From an uncultured Clostridia bacterium (lineage in GTDB: Bacteria; Bacillota; Clostridia; Christensenellales; CAG-314), in NCBI GenBank assembly GCA_947601445.1, contig CANQGD010000014.1, forward strand, positions 1-39,892: 39,892 nucleotides of DNA, written 5' to 3'. Shown here piece by piece: positions 8,650 through 15,812 of the stretch. How positions within the stretch are numbered: position 1 is the first letter of the stretch; each line of letters opens with the position of its first letter. The notes under the pieces are model-generated. The model had not been told where the DNA came from, searched no databases, and was given only the letters and a program-made list of their open reading frames with translations. Made by a program: the position numbers and the translations under genes.

Positions 8650-9264
8650 ATGGACGATCTCAGACAAATAATAGCCGCAAATCTTGTGTTATATCGCAAA
8701 GAGGCTCATTATACGCAGCAGCAGATTGCGGAAAAAATCAATTATTCGGACAAGGCGGTAAGCAAATGGGAACGCGCAGAAGGCGTCCCCGATATTATCG
8801 TGTTGAAAAGTCTTGCGGATTTGTACGGTATTACAGTCAACGATTTTCTCACGACTCACAGCGGCAAACGAAAAAAACTCAGATTGAGAGACTTTTGGGC
8901 AAAACGTTGGTTGATTGCTTTGTTGTCTGCGGGATTGGTGTTTCTGATCGCCACAATTATCACCGTTATATGGTGGATCGTGGCTCCGGAAGACGGCGGC
9001 AGAGTGGCCAAGTACGCTTATATAGCGGCAATTCCCGTGTCCCTTATTGTTACGTTGGTATTCAGTTGCGTTTGGGGACGGCTGTGGATGCGTTGCGCGG
9101 TAGCCTCTGCATTGATATGGACGTTGTGTTTGTTGTTGCATCTTGTGATAATAGAATCGTCGGATTACGCCTGGATGTTTTATCTCATAGGAGCGGCGTT
9201 ACAGGTATTGGTGATCTTGTGGTTTGTATTGGAATATTTCATACGCAGAGGCAAGAATAAATAA
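8650..9264 (+). CDS. XRE-family HTH regulator with C-terminal membrane domain
   Basis: 204 residues. An N-terminal helix-turn-helix domain of the Xre/Cro type (about 4-62) shows LRQIIAANLVLYRKE, YTQQQIAEKINYSDKAVSKWERAEGVPDI and LADLYGITVNDFL. After a basic linker come about four hydrophobic helices (near 84-108, 121-142, 148-168 and 176-198), so the DNA-binding domain is tethered to the membrane. Such proteins are common in Bacillota and are thought to sense envelope or membrane states. It is divergent from the DegV lipid-binding pair, which may be a target. Translation seems leaderless because the promoter ends only six bases before the ATG and there is no ribosome site. Confidence 0.88.
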   Translation: MDDLRQIIAANLVLYRKEAHYTQQQIAEKINYSDKAVSKWERAEGVPDIIVLKSLADLYGITVNDFLTTHSGKRKKLRLRDFWAKRWLIALLSAGLVFLIATIITVIWWIVAPEDGGRVAKYAYIAAIPVSLIVTLVFSCVWGRLWMRCAVASALIWTLCLLLHLVIIESSDYAWMFYLIGAALQVLVILWFVLEYFIRRGKNK

Positions 9265-9367
9265 TATAACTGTTGAACACATTAGTATCGGAGAAAAACA
9301 CTACGACGGCAACGAGATAAACATATGACAATTTCCGATTGTTTTTCCGTAAAATAAAATTTTGTTA

Positions 9368-9396
9368 TTGACAACGACAATCGAAAATCATATAAT
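9368..9396 (+). promoter_or_regulatory. Consensus promoter of the zinc-ribbon membrane protein
   Basis: TTGACA at 9368-9373, a 17-base spacer and TATAAT at 9391-9396. Transcription would start near 9403, giving a leader of about 38 bases that contains AAAGGAGG just before the ATG at 9441. CGATTGT (9336-9342) and ACAATCG (9377-9383) flank the -35 box as an inverted pair and could be half-sites of an operator. Confidence 0.8.
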
Positions 9397-9440
9397 TACA
9401 TCAGTATGTTACAAATATATTTGAAAAGGAGGATTGCAAA

Positions 9441-9833
9441 ATGAAATATTGTACCGGATGCGGCGCTGAAAATAGAGACGATGCCGTTATTTGCGAAAAG
9501 TGCGGAAAGTCTTTTGATACAAGCGTCGGAACTCAACCTGTTTCCGCAGAAGCCAAAAACAATCCCATGGGTATTGCAGGATTTGTTCTGTCTTTGGTCG
9601 GATTGGTGTTATGCTGGACGGGTTACGGTGGATTTATTTTCTTTTTGTTGGGACTGATATTTTCCGCAATAGGAATTTCTCACGGTAAAAGGGACGGACA
9701 AAAAATAGGGCTGGCAATTGCGGGTCTTATCATCAGTTTGATAGTATTTGTTCTTTCCATTATTTTACTTGTGGTACTTGGTGCGATTATTGCCGAAATA
9801 CTCGGTTCTGCTACTGCGTTGGCGCTTTTATAA
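9441..9833 (+). CDS. Zinc-ribbon plus DUF4190-type membrane protein
   Basis: 130 residues. The N-terminus is a short zinc ribbon, YCTGCGAENRDDAVICEKCG, with two CxxC pairs. After a polar linker, residues about 42-128 form hydrophobic helices in the DUF4190-like arrangement (NPMGIAGFVLSLVGLVLCW, then GGFIFFLLGLIFSAIGISHGKR and a C-terminal membrane helix). The function of these small proteins is unknown. It has its own consensus promoter, a strong AAAGGAGG site and its own terminator, so it is a single-gene unit. Confidence 0.8.
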   Translation: MKYCTGCGAENRDDAVICEKCGKSFDTSVGTQPVSAEAKNNPMGIAGFVLSLVGLVLCWTGYGGFIFFLLGLIFSAIGISHGKRDGQKIGLAIAGLIISLIVFVLSIILLVVLGAIIAEILGSATALALL

Positions 9834-9846
9834 GTATTCGAAATTT

Positions 9847-9874
9847 ACCCGAACGTTGTGCGTTCGGGTTTTTT
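9847..9874 (+). terminator. Intrinsic terminator
   Basis: ACCCGAACG (9847-9855) pairs perfectly with CGTTCGGGT (9861-9869) around a five-base loop and is followed by a T tract. It starts 13 bases after the zinc-ribbon gene. Confidence 0.93.
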
Positions 9875-9934
9875 GCGTTTATTTTAATGTGCGTCGGCAG
9901 AGGCGTACATCGAAAAAAATATTTGAGGTAAATT

Positions 9935-10312
9935 ATGTTGCAGGTTGTCGCGGCATTGATTTGGCGCAACGGAAAATTTTTGATTTGTCAACGTCCCGCC
10001 GGTAAAAAGCGCGCTCTATTGTGGGAGTTTGTGGGCGGAAAACAGGAAAAGGGCGAAACTCTTTCCGAGGCGCTTGTTCGCGAATGTCGCGAAGAATTGG
10101 ATATTGGCGTGGAAGTCGGGGATGTCTTTTGCGAAGTGACGCACGTCTATCCCGACGTGACGGTACATTTGACGTTGTTCAATGCGTCCACGGCGGATGA
10201 ACCGCGCATGCTCGAACACAACGATATGCGTTGGATAACCCCTTCCGAAATCGACGGCTTCGAATTTTGTCCTGCCGATGAAGATATTTTGAATTTAATC
10301 AAAAAAATGTGA
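9935..10312 (+). CDS. mutT: MutT-like Nudix hydrolase
   Basis: 125 residues with a full Nudix box: GGKQEKGETLSEAL followed by the metal-binding RECREELD (residues about 32-55). The N-terminus VVAALIWRNGKFLICQRPAGKK and the short total length match MutT/8-oxo-dGTP diphosphatases, which remove oxidised nucleotides from the pool. A weak AGGT site precedes the ATG. The gene stands alone; its promoter was not identified with confidence because the region after the upstream terminator is short. The exact substrate is inferred from family resemblance. Confidence 0.88.
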   Translation: MLQVVAALIWRNGKFLICQRPAGKKRALLWEFVGGKQEKGETLSEALVRECREELDIGVEVGDVFCEVTHVYPDVTVHLTLFNASTADEPRMLEHNDMRWITPSEIDGFEFCPADEDILNLIKKM

Positions 10313-10459
10313 ACAGTGTTTCCTTTTGACGGGGTAAAAGCATTTGTTTGCAATCGAATCGAGATTTTTTTGGCAAGCATAATTTATTTTATTTGTTGCC
10401 TGTATTCGGTGTCGCTCGATCCGTCTGTTTATCAAAAACTCGAATTGTTAATAAAAATA

Positions 10460-10503
10460 CGGCTGCCGTAAATAATTTCAATAGCGGCAGCCGCATGTTT
10501 TTA
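10460..10503. terminator. Bidirectional terminator between mutT and pyruvate kinase
   Basis: CGGCTGCCG (10460-10468) pairs with CGGCAGCCG (10485-10493) around a 16-base loop. T-rich tracts follow on both strands (10496-10503 on plus; complement of 10449-10456 on minus). It separates two convergent genes. Bases 10313-10459 upstream hold no recognisable gene. Confidence 0.85.
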
Positions 10504-10582
10504 TTTTATTGTCCGAACAGACGGCAAACAAATTGAACTTTTTTGTCAAACAAGTATGTCCGCGCTGCGGAACGTGTCGGAG

Positions 10583-12007
10583 TCAAATATCTTCCTCTAT
10601 TTTGCTTACTTTGATAAGATTTGTTCCCGCGCCCGCGCCGAGAGGCACGCCTGCGGTGATTACGATATTGTCCCCCGCTTTTGCAATACCCAAGCGGCGT
10701 ACCGTTTCTTCCGCGTTGATAAACATATCGTCTGTGTTGTCGAATGTCTGACAAATCGTGGGAACGACTCCCCAACTTGTGGATAATTGATGATACACTC
10801 TGTCGTTGTTTGCCATTGCGATTATCACCGCGCCCGGACGGAAACGGCTGACCATACGCGCCGAAACTCCGCTTTCGGTGTACACAACAATTGCTTTGGC
10901 ATTTATGTCGAATGCGGTATTTACCGTTGCGTGAGATATTGCGTCGGTGTTGTCCATCAGGGAAATGGGATAAGAGCGGTACATGGCGTTGTAATCCACG
11001 TTTCGTTCCGCTTCTTCGGCGATACGCGCCATTGTTGCAATGGTGTTGGGGGGATTTATGCCCACGGCGCTTTCTGCGGAGAGCATCACGCAGCTCGATC
11101 CGTCATAAACGGCGTTTGCAACGTCCACTATTTCGGCGCGCGTGGGACGCAATTTTGTCACCATACTCTCCAACATTTCCGTGGCGGTAATGACAAATTT
11201 ACCGCGCATGCGGCTTTTTGTAATGAGCATTTTTTGTATAGCGGGCAATTTTTCATACGGAAGTTCCACACCGAGGTCTCCGCGCGCAACCATTATTCCG
11301 TCCGATTCCTCGATTATTTCATCTATGTTGTTTACTCCGCTTTGACTTTCTATTTTGGAAATAATGCAAACGTCTTTTGCACCGTGCGAAAGCAGATATT
11401 GACGAATTTCGCGGACACTCTCGGCGTCTTGTACAAAACTTGCGGCGTAAAGTTCGGCGTTGTTTTTGATACCGAAATCCAAATCCCTTTTGTCCTGTTC
11501 GGAAAGGAAGGGCATGTTTATCTTGACATTCGGCACAAACAGCCCTTTGCGATTGGACAGAGTACCGCTGTTTTGAGCGACCGTTTTGATCGTTTCGCCC
11601 TCTATTTCGGTAATTTTGAACGCAAGCAAACCGTCGTTTAATAATATCTGACCGCCGACGTTTACATCTTTGTACAGATCCTTGTAGGTGACGGATACCT
11701 TTGTTTCGTTTCCCACGCTGTCGTCGTTGACAAAGCTAAAAGGCATGCCTTCTTTTACTTCGATCTGCCCTTCGGCAAATACTCCTATGCGGATTTCCGG
11801 ACCTTTGGTGTCGATCATGATGGGTATCGGCATGCCGAGACTGCGACGAACCTTTTTTACGGTGTCGATTTTTACCTGATGTTCTTCATACAGTCCGTGA
11901 CTCATATTGATACGCGCCACGTTCATTCCGGCAAGCGCCATTTTCTTTATTTGATCGTAAGTGGTGCTGGCGGGACCGAGGGTACACACAATTTTTGTTT
12001 TTCTCAT
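10583..12007 (-). CDS. pyk: Pyruvate kinase
   Basis: 474 residues. The enzyme makes pyruvate and ATP from phosphoenolpyruvate and ADP at the end of glycolysis. Signatures seen are KIVCTLGPAS at the start, RINMSHG, MIDTKGPEIR, the active-site stretch ISKIESQSGVNNIDEI and DGIMVARGDLGVELP, and TATEMLESM. The C-terminal allosteric domain is normal and there is no extra PEP-utiliser domain. The start at 12007 follows a GGGAGG site; an in-frame ATG nine codons earlier lacks one. It is a single-gene unit with its own promoter and a terminator at 10460. Confidence 0.96.
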   Translation of the reverse strand: MRKTKIVCTLGPASTTYDQIKKMALAGMNVARINMSHGLYEEHQVKIDTVKKVRRSLGMPIPIMIDTKGPEIRIGVFAEGQIEVKEGMPFSFVNDDSVGNETKVSVTYKDLYKDVNVGGQILLNDGLLAFKITEIEGETIKTVAQNSGTLSNRKGLFVPNVKINMPFLSEQDKRDLDFGIKNNAELYAASFVQDAESVREIRQYLLSHGAKDVCIISKIESQSGVNNIDEIIEESDGIMVARGDLGVELPYEKLPAIQKMLITKSRMRGKFVITATEMLESMVTKLRPTRAEIVDVANAVYDGSSCVMLSAESAVGINPPNTIATMARIAEEAERNVDYNAMYRSYPISLMDNTDAISHATVNTAFDINAKAIVVYTESGVSARMVSRFRPGAVIIAMANNDRVYHQLSTSWGVVPTICQTFDNTDDMFINAEETVRRLGIAKAGDNIVITAGVPLGAGAGTNLIKVSKIEEDI

Positions 12008-12058
12008 ATATGCCTCCCTGATAATATATGTCACTGTTCACAGAGTGCCATATTTTGC

Positions 12059-12086
12059 ATTATACTAAGTATAGTACAATTGTCAA
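12059..12086 (-). promoter_or_regulatory. pyk promoter with overlapping palindrome
   Basis: On the minus strand, TTGACA (complement of 12081-12086), a 16-base spacer and TATAAT (complement of 12059-12064). The spacer and -10 carry a perfect palindrome TATACT-A-AGTATA (12061-12073), and ACAATTGT (12076-12083) is a second palindrome at the -35. This arrangement suggests a repressor site over the promoter; no regulator is identified. Confidence 0.7.
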
Positions 12087-12150
12087 GTTTTGTAAATACA
12101 CTTTTCGGAGTTTTATGCGTTTGGATACAGCTTCTGAACACATTTTGTAA

Positions 12151-12179
12151 TTGACAACAAGCGCTTTCAATGCGATAAT
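12151..12179 (+). promoter_or_regulatory. psuG promoter
   Basis: TTGACA at 12151-12156, a 17-base spacer and GATAAT at 12174-12179 with TG two bases upstream (extended -10). The start site would be near 12186, and AAGGAG lies at 12224-12229 before the ATG at 12233. Confidence 0.75.
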
Positions 12180-12232
12180 ATAAATGACCATCGTCGCTAA
12201 AAACAAGCGATTCGAGGACGACAAGGAGCATA

Positions 12233-13147
12233 ATGAAAAAATATTTTTACGTTTCACCCGAAGTGAGTCGCGCAATTCAACAAAACAAACCCGTAGTCGC
12301 GTTGGAATCTACCATAATTTCTCACGGCATGCCCTATCCGCAAAATGTCGAAACGGCTTTGCAAGTGGAGCAGATCATACGCAATGCAAACTGTGTGCCG
12401 GCTACGGTTGCCATTATAAACGGGGTGCTTACCGTGGGTTGCGACGAACGCGCTATCGAATTGCTCGGCAAGCAAGGTCCTGCCGTCATCAAAGCGTCGC
12501 GCAGAGATTTGCCGATAGTGACTTCCGCGTCTCTGAACGGTGCAACCACGGTGGCTGGAACAATGTATGCAGGTGTAGACGTTTTTGCCACGGGAGGAAT
12601 AGGCGGCGCTCACAGAGGTTCCGAAAAAACAATGGATATATCCGCCGACCTCGACGAACTGCAACAAACGGATGTCGCCGTGGTGTGCGCGGGTGCCAAG
12701 TCTATTTTGGACATCGGACTGACGTTGGAGTGTCTCGAAACGCGCGGCGTGCCCGTAATCGGATACAAAACGGAGGATATGCCGGCTTTTTACACGCAAA
12801 AAAGCGGTTACAAAGTGGATTATCGAATGGATTCCGCTCGCGAAATAGCCTCCGCTATACTTGCTCGAAAACAGCTGCAAATGACGGGCGGCATGCTTAT
12901 AGTCAACCCTATTCCCGCTGAATATGCTCTTGACAAGCAATATATAGACGCCAATATAGACGAGGCAATACGCGAAGCGGATACTCTCGGTATCGGCGGC
13001 AAACAATTGACGCCTTTTTTGCTGGATAAGATTCAAAAATTGACTGCGGGACAAAGTTTGGAATCCAATATTCAATTGGTGTTCAACAACGTTCGGCTTG
13101 CATGCGAAATTGCCGCAGAACTTTGTCTGTTGAGGAACGAACAATGA
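12233..13147 (+). CDS. psuG: Pseudouridine-5'-phosphate glycosidase
   Basis: 304 residues of the PsuG/IndA family, which splits pseudouridine 5'-phosphate to uracil and ribose 5-phosphate in pseudouridine salvage. Family marks are VALESTIISHGMPYPQN near the N-terminus, the catalytic Lys region in ASRRDLP, GATTVAGTMYAG, FATGGIGGAHRG, ICAGAK-like VVCAGAKSILD, VIGYKTEDMPAFY and the C-terminal NPIPAEYALD. Length is normal. The partner kinase PsuK is not in the window. The stop overlaps the next gene by ATGA. Confidence 0.94.
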   Translation: MKKYFYVSPEVSRAIQQNKPVVALESTIISHGMPYPQNVETALQVEQIIRNANCVPATVAIINGVLTVGCDERAIELLGKQGPAVIKASRRDLPIVTSASLNGATTVAGTMYAGVDVFATGGIGGAHRGSEKTMDISADLDELQQTDVAVVCAGAKSILDIGLTLECLETRGVPVIGYKTEDMPAFYTQKSGYKVDYRMDSAREIASAILARKQLQMTGGMLIVNPIPAEYALDKQYIDANIDEAIREADTLGIGGKQLTPFLLDKIQKLTAGQSLESNIQLVFNNVRLACEIAAELCLLRNEQ

Positions 13148-13824
13148 AATTCGGCGGTTTGCAGAAATTGACGTTGTTGGATTATCCGGAAAAGGTCGCC
13201 TGTACGGTATTTTGTACGGGGTGCAATTTTCGTTGTCCTTTTTGTCACAATCGTTCTTTGGTAGACGGGTGTGCGGAATACTCGCAAGAGGATATTCTCG
13301 CGTTTCTCGACAAACGCAAAGGCGTTCTCGAAGGCATATGTCTGAGCGGAGGCGAACCGCTTATTTATTCGGATGTGGCGGACTTTTTGCTGGCTGTAAA
13401 GCAAATGGGTTACAAAATCAAGTTGGACACAAACGGCAGCTTTCCCGCTCGGCTGAATCTGCTTATAAAAGAAAATTTGGTGGATTATGTGGCAATGGAT
13501 GTAAAAAACAGTCCGCAATACTATCAAACGACCGTCGGTGCGAACGTGGACGTAAACGCCGTTTGTCAATCGGTGGAAATATTGTTGCGGCATAACGTTG
13601 CGGGCGAGTTTCGTACTACGGTTACGCGAACGTTTCACAATGCGCAACGTATCGAGGAGCTTGCGCAGTGGTTGCGGCGCGCGGACAAATGGTATTTACA
13701 GCAATTTGTACACAGTGACGATCTCATAGACTCGTCCGTCGAGGGTTATTCCGACGAAGAGTTGCGTGCTTTGTTGGAAATTGCCCGCCGTTATTGCGGC
13801 AACGTCGCGTTGCGCGGAATATAA
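13144..13824 (+). CDS. Small radical-SAM activase (NrdG-like)
   Basis: 226 residues. The radical-SAM cluster motif CNFRCPFC (CxxxCxxC form) lies near residue 28, in a TVFCTGCNFRCPFCHN context typical of anaerobic ribonucleotide-reductase and pyruvate-formate-lyase activating enzymes; ICLSGGEPL and LDTNGSFP follow. The start at 13144 overlaps the psuG stop; the longer frame from 13102 lies inside psuG. Family members make the glycyl radical of a partner enzyme, but no NrdD or other glycyl-radical enzyme is in the window, so the partner is unknown. Database naming would probably be anaerobic ribonucleoside-triphosphate reductase activating protein. Bases 13825-14015 after it contain no gene that I can support. 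Confidence 0.85.
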   Translation: MKFGGLQKLTLLDYPEKVACTVFCTGCNFRCPFCHNRSLVDGCAEYSQEDILAFLDKRKGVLEGICLSGGEPLIYSDVADFLLAVKQMGYKIKLDTNGSFPARLNLLIKENLVDYVAMDVKNSPQYYQTTVGANVDVNAVCQSVEILLRHNVAGEFRTTVTRTFHNAQRIEELAQWLRRADKWYLQQFVHSDDLIDSSVEGYSDEELRALLEIARRYCGNVALRGI

Positions 13825-13914
13825 CCGTTTTTTGCGCCCGTTTTTTTGTGTTTTTGTTATTTGTGTCGCGTTATATTTTCGTTAATATGTTTTTTCGTGT
13901 TCTTGCAAAAATGC

Positions 13915-13932
13915 GACAGTCGTTTGACTGTC
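13915..13932. other. Perfect short hairpin in gene-free stretch
   Basis: GACAGTC (13915-13921) and GACTGTC (13926-13932) form a seven-pair hairpin around GTTT. No T tract follows, so it is not a standard terminator; it may be an RNA structure at the end of the psuG transcript. Confidence 0.35.
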
Positions 13933-14015
13933 CGTTAAATGTCGGGCAGAGGGTCGTGGTGTGCCGCGTCAAAACACTGCCGAGGCATGAATCCGATTTG
14001 TTTCACAAAGAAAAC

Positions 14016-14040
14016 GGGCGGTTTGAGTTGTCAACCGCCC
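14016..14040 (-). terminator. Terminator of the HAD hydrolase gene
   Basis: GGGCGGTT (14016-14023) pairs with AACCGCCC (14033-14040). On the minus strand the hairpin is followed by GTTTTCTTTG. It lies 30 bases beyond the HAD stop and may also stop plus-strand reading weakly. Confidence 0.8.
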
Positions 14041-14070
14041 TTGTAAAATTTTCAGTAAAAAAGTTTGTTG

Positions 14071-14793
14071 TTATCTTTTCAGCAACAAATCGGGAATTTG
14101 CGTAAAATCGCCGTTGTTTATCACATATTTGGGAGTAAAACGCGGCTGTGCGTCCGTTGTGTGAGAGGTTTTTAGCCACAGACAATCTATCTTGGCGTTT
14201 CTTGCACCGTCAACATCCGTTTCGGGATCGTTCCCGATATATACACATTCTTTTTTGAGCAAACCGTATTTTTCTATCAATCTGTCAAACAGTATCGGGT
14301 CGGGCTTGGCGCATCCCTCGTCGGAGGAATACACAACGCCGTTGAAAAATTTCAGCAGTCCGAGCCTTGTCAACTCGGGTTTGGTAAAGCAAGTTTGCGC
14401 GTTGGAAAGTATATAGAGTTTTTTGCCTGCGCGTTTAAGTTCTTTGAGCGTTTCCGCGACGCCGTCGAAAGCGCGTACGTATTCGGTGGTAAATGCGCGA
14501 AATTGTTGCGCGATATGCGTTGCGAGCGAGCGGCCTGCTTTTTTATTTTTATTTTCGAAAATATGGCGAAATACTTCCACAACATCCACCTCCGGATATT
14601 TGTAAAGTTTTTTGCCCAATGTTATTTGCAGATCGCAACTGCCGAAATAAGTTTCACGAAGCTCGTCGGCGGTATAATATACTCCGTAAAAATCCAATGT
14701 TTCTCTGAGTTTTTCCCAAGTTGAGTCGGCATATTCGTTGGTATGTATGTCAACGAGGGTTCCGTACACATCGAAGATGAAATTTTTGTACAT
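14071..14793 (-). CDS. HAD-superfamily hydrolase (subfamily IA, YjjG-like)
   Basis: 240 residues with the four HAD motifs: I FDVYGTLVD (nucleophile Asp8), II ILSNAQ, III Lys in GCAKPDP, and IV GNDPETDVDGA. The second residue pair of motif I is Asp-Val-Tyr rather than Asp-x-Asp; Tyr at this place is also seen in haloacid-dehalogenase-like and YjjG-type members, so phosphatase activity is likely but not certain. A helical cap domain lies at about 17-95. A GGGAGG site precedes the ATG. The gene has its own promoter and terminator. The substrate is unknown. Confidence 0.88.
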   Translation of the reverse strand: MYKNFIFDVYGTLVDIHTNEYADSTWEKLRETLDFYGVYYTADELRETYFGSCDLQITLGKKLYKYPEVDVVEVFRHIFENKNKKAGRSLATHIAQQFRAFTTEYVRAFDGVAETLKELKRAGKKLYILSNAQTCFTKPELTRLGLLKFFNGVVYSSDEGCAKPDPILFDRLIEKYGLLKKECVYIGNDPETDVDGARNAKIDCLWLKTSHTTDAQPRFTPKYVINNGDFTQIPDLLLKR

Positions 14794-14822
14794 ATTGTCC
14801 TCCCTCTATTTGCAATAGATAT

Positions 14823-14851
14823 ATTATAGTCTCGTATTATTGTAAAATCAA
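14823..14851 (-). promoter_or_regulatory. Promoter of the HAD hydrolase gene
   Basis: On the minus strand, TTGATT (complement of 14846-14851), a 17-base spacer and TATAAT (complement of 14823-14828), about 30 bases before the start codon. Confidence 0.75.
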
Positions 14852-14876
14852 GCGTTTGACGCGTTTTAACATGAGA

Positions 14877-15206
14877 TCAGTAGCCGAGATATTCCACACC
14901 CACAAGTAAAATCTCGTTGATTTTGGGGTTGGCTATTCGGTATTTGAGTATTTTTCCCTGACGTTCGCAACTTACTACATCCAAATCGCGCAAAAGTCGC
15001 AGTTGGTGAGAGACGGTGGTTTGATTCATGTTGAGTATGGCGGCTATATCCGTTACGCACAGCGGAGATATAGTCAGAGCAGAGAGCAATTTGACTCGCG
15101 ACGGATCGGAAAGCAACGCAAAGAAACGCGCGATACGTTTTACGCTGTCGTCATCCGGCAGATAGCAATCCATGTCGTTTAACACTTTTGCGGTTGCAAC
15201 AATCAT
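14877..15206 (-). CDS. ArsR/SmtB-family transcriptional regulator
   Basis: 109 residues forming a winged helix: RIARFFALLSDPSRVKLLSAL, then the recognition region CVTDIAAILNMNQTTVSHQLRLLRDLDVV and the wing SCERQGKILKYRI. The start at 15206 follows an ideal AAAGGAGG; the frame runs further upstream but without a ribosome site. ArsR proteins repress by default and leave DNA when they bind metal or another signal. Cys residues occur near the N-terminus (MDCYLP), in PLCVTD and in SCERQ, yet none forms a clear known metal site, so the inducer is unknown. It is divergent from a small membrane protein, its likeliest target. Confidence 0.9.
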   Translation of the reverse strand: MIVATAKVLNDMDCYLPDDDSVKRIARFFALLSDPSRVKLLSALTISPLCVTDIAAILNMNQTTVSHQLRLLRDLDVVSCERQGKILKYRIANPKINEILLVGVEYLGY

Positions 15207-15260
15207 TTTGTCCTCCTTTGTCAAGTCCGATACTCGGGCTTGTACCCATTTATTGTAAAA

Positions 15261-15324
15261 ATTGTAGTACAGGCACTTTGTCGCAAAACCATGCATATTG
15301 TAGTAAAAAAACAAAGTTTGACAA
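15261..15324 (-). promoter_or_regulatory. arsR-type promoter region with repeated TACTACAAT
   Basis: On the minus strand, TTGTCA (complement of 15319-15324), 16 bases and TACAAT (complement of 15297-15302) form a promoter. The nine-base word TACTACAAT occurs twice (complements of 15297-15305 and 15261-15269), 36 bases apart, so there may be two -10 boxes or a repeated regulator site. The promoter overlaps the ribosome-site region of the divergent small gene. I could not fix the promoter of that plus-strand gene. Confidence 0.45.
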
Positions 15325-15341
15325 AACAAAGGGGATTTTCT

Positions 15342-15554
15342 ATGAATATTACGACAAGTTTGCTTTATCTTCTTTTGCTTTATGCCGTGTTGGACAAGGA
15401 CGGCAAGCTGTCACTTACGACCGGACTTACGATAGCTTTTGTCATTTTGTTGCTGAATTGTTATTTCGGCAATCGTTGCTGCGGCAATACGTCTACCACG
15501 ACAACGACCACAACCACCAACAACGGCATTTTCGGCACAATAAACGGCTTTTGA
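15342..15554 (+). CDS. Small membrane protein with threonine-rich tail (70 aa)
   Basis: A 70-residue protein not recognised as a known family. Residues about 3-13 (TTSLLYLLLLY) and 24-40 (LTTGLTIAFVILLLNCYF) are hydrophobic, separated by AVLDKDGKLS. A CC pair follows (NRCCGN), then a run of eight threonines and NNGIFGTINGF. The start at 15342 is supported by AAAGGGG seven bases upstream; the frame is open further upstream, but there it crosses the ArsR promoter. The gene is divergent from an ArsR regulator. It could be a small envelope or stress protein; no function can be assigned. Confidence 0.65.
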   Translation: MNITTSLLYLLLLYAVLDKDGKLSLTTGLTIAFVILLLNCYFGNRCCGNTSTTTTTTTTNNGIFGTINGF

Positions 15555-15607
15555 TTCTCACAGGCTGATGTAATCTCGCTTTTGCGCAAGCATTGTTTGT
15601 TGCCGAC

Positions 15608-15638
15608 GCGTCACAAAAATTTATTGTTTTTGCGACGC
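15608..15638 (+). terminator. Probable terminator of the 70-aa membrane protein gene
   Basis: A 12-base arm at 15608-15619 (GCGTCACAAAAA) pairs with 15627-15638 with one A/C mismatch, loop TTTATTG. A short T run follows at 15642-15645. It lies 54 bases beyond the stop codon. Confidence 0.5.
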
Positions 15639-15660
15639 ACAATTTTGCGAAAGTAAAAAG

Positions 15661-15691
15661 AACTGCCGCAAGAAATCTTCTTGCGACAGTT
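15661..15691 (-). terminator. Terminator hairpin of a lost minus-strand gene
   Basis: AACTGCCGCAAGAA (15661-15674) pairs with 15678-15691 with one mismatch around ATC. On the minus strand CTTTTTAC follows, so it terminates the gene remnant at 15700-15811. The stem closely resembles the pyridoxal-kinase terminator at 25008-25042. Confidence 0.7.
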
Positions 15692-15699
15692 CCCTCTGT

Positions 15700-15811
15700 T
15701 TATTTTTTTGTCCAATCCGAAATTTTGTGCGACTCGTTTGTCTTGTCGTATTCGATAGTCAGCGGATCGAATGCAAGCGGTGTCGAAACCACGATACCTG
15801 TAAGACACTGA
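15700..15811 (-). pseudogene. 3' remnant of an unknown minus-strand gene
   Basis: On the minus strand, a frame ending in TAA at 15700-15702 reads LTGIVVSTPLAFDPLTIEYD and then KTNESHKISDWTKK, with codon use like the host genes. It ends nine bases before a terminator hairpin. There is no start codon or ribosome site: upstream the frame meets a stop at about 15825, exactly where the ISL3 transposase relic begins. I read it as the C-terminal end of a gene whose front was removed by the insertion and later deletion. The protein family is not recognised. Confidence 0.45.
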
Positions 15812-15812
15812 A

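Noticed and set aside
13794..14105. Plus-strand 103-codon frame after the radical-SAM gene
   Set aside because: It starts inside the upstream gene, crosses the HAD terminator and has no ribosome site.
15611..15808. Minus-strand 65-codon frame across the 15661 hairpin
   Set aside because: It crosses two hairpins; the alternative frame ending at 15700 has normal codon use and a fitting terminator.
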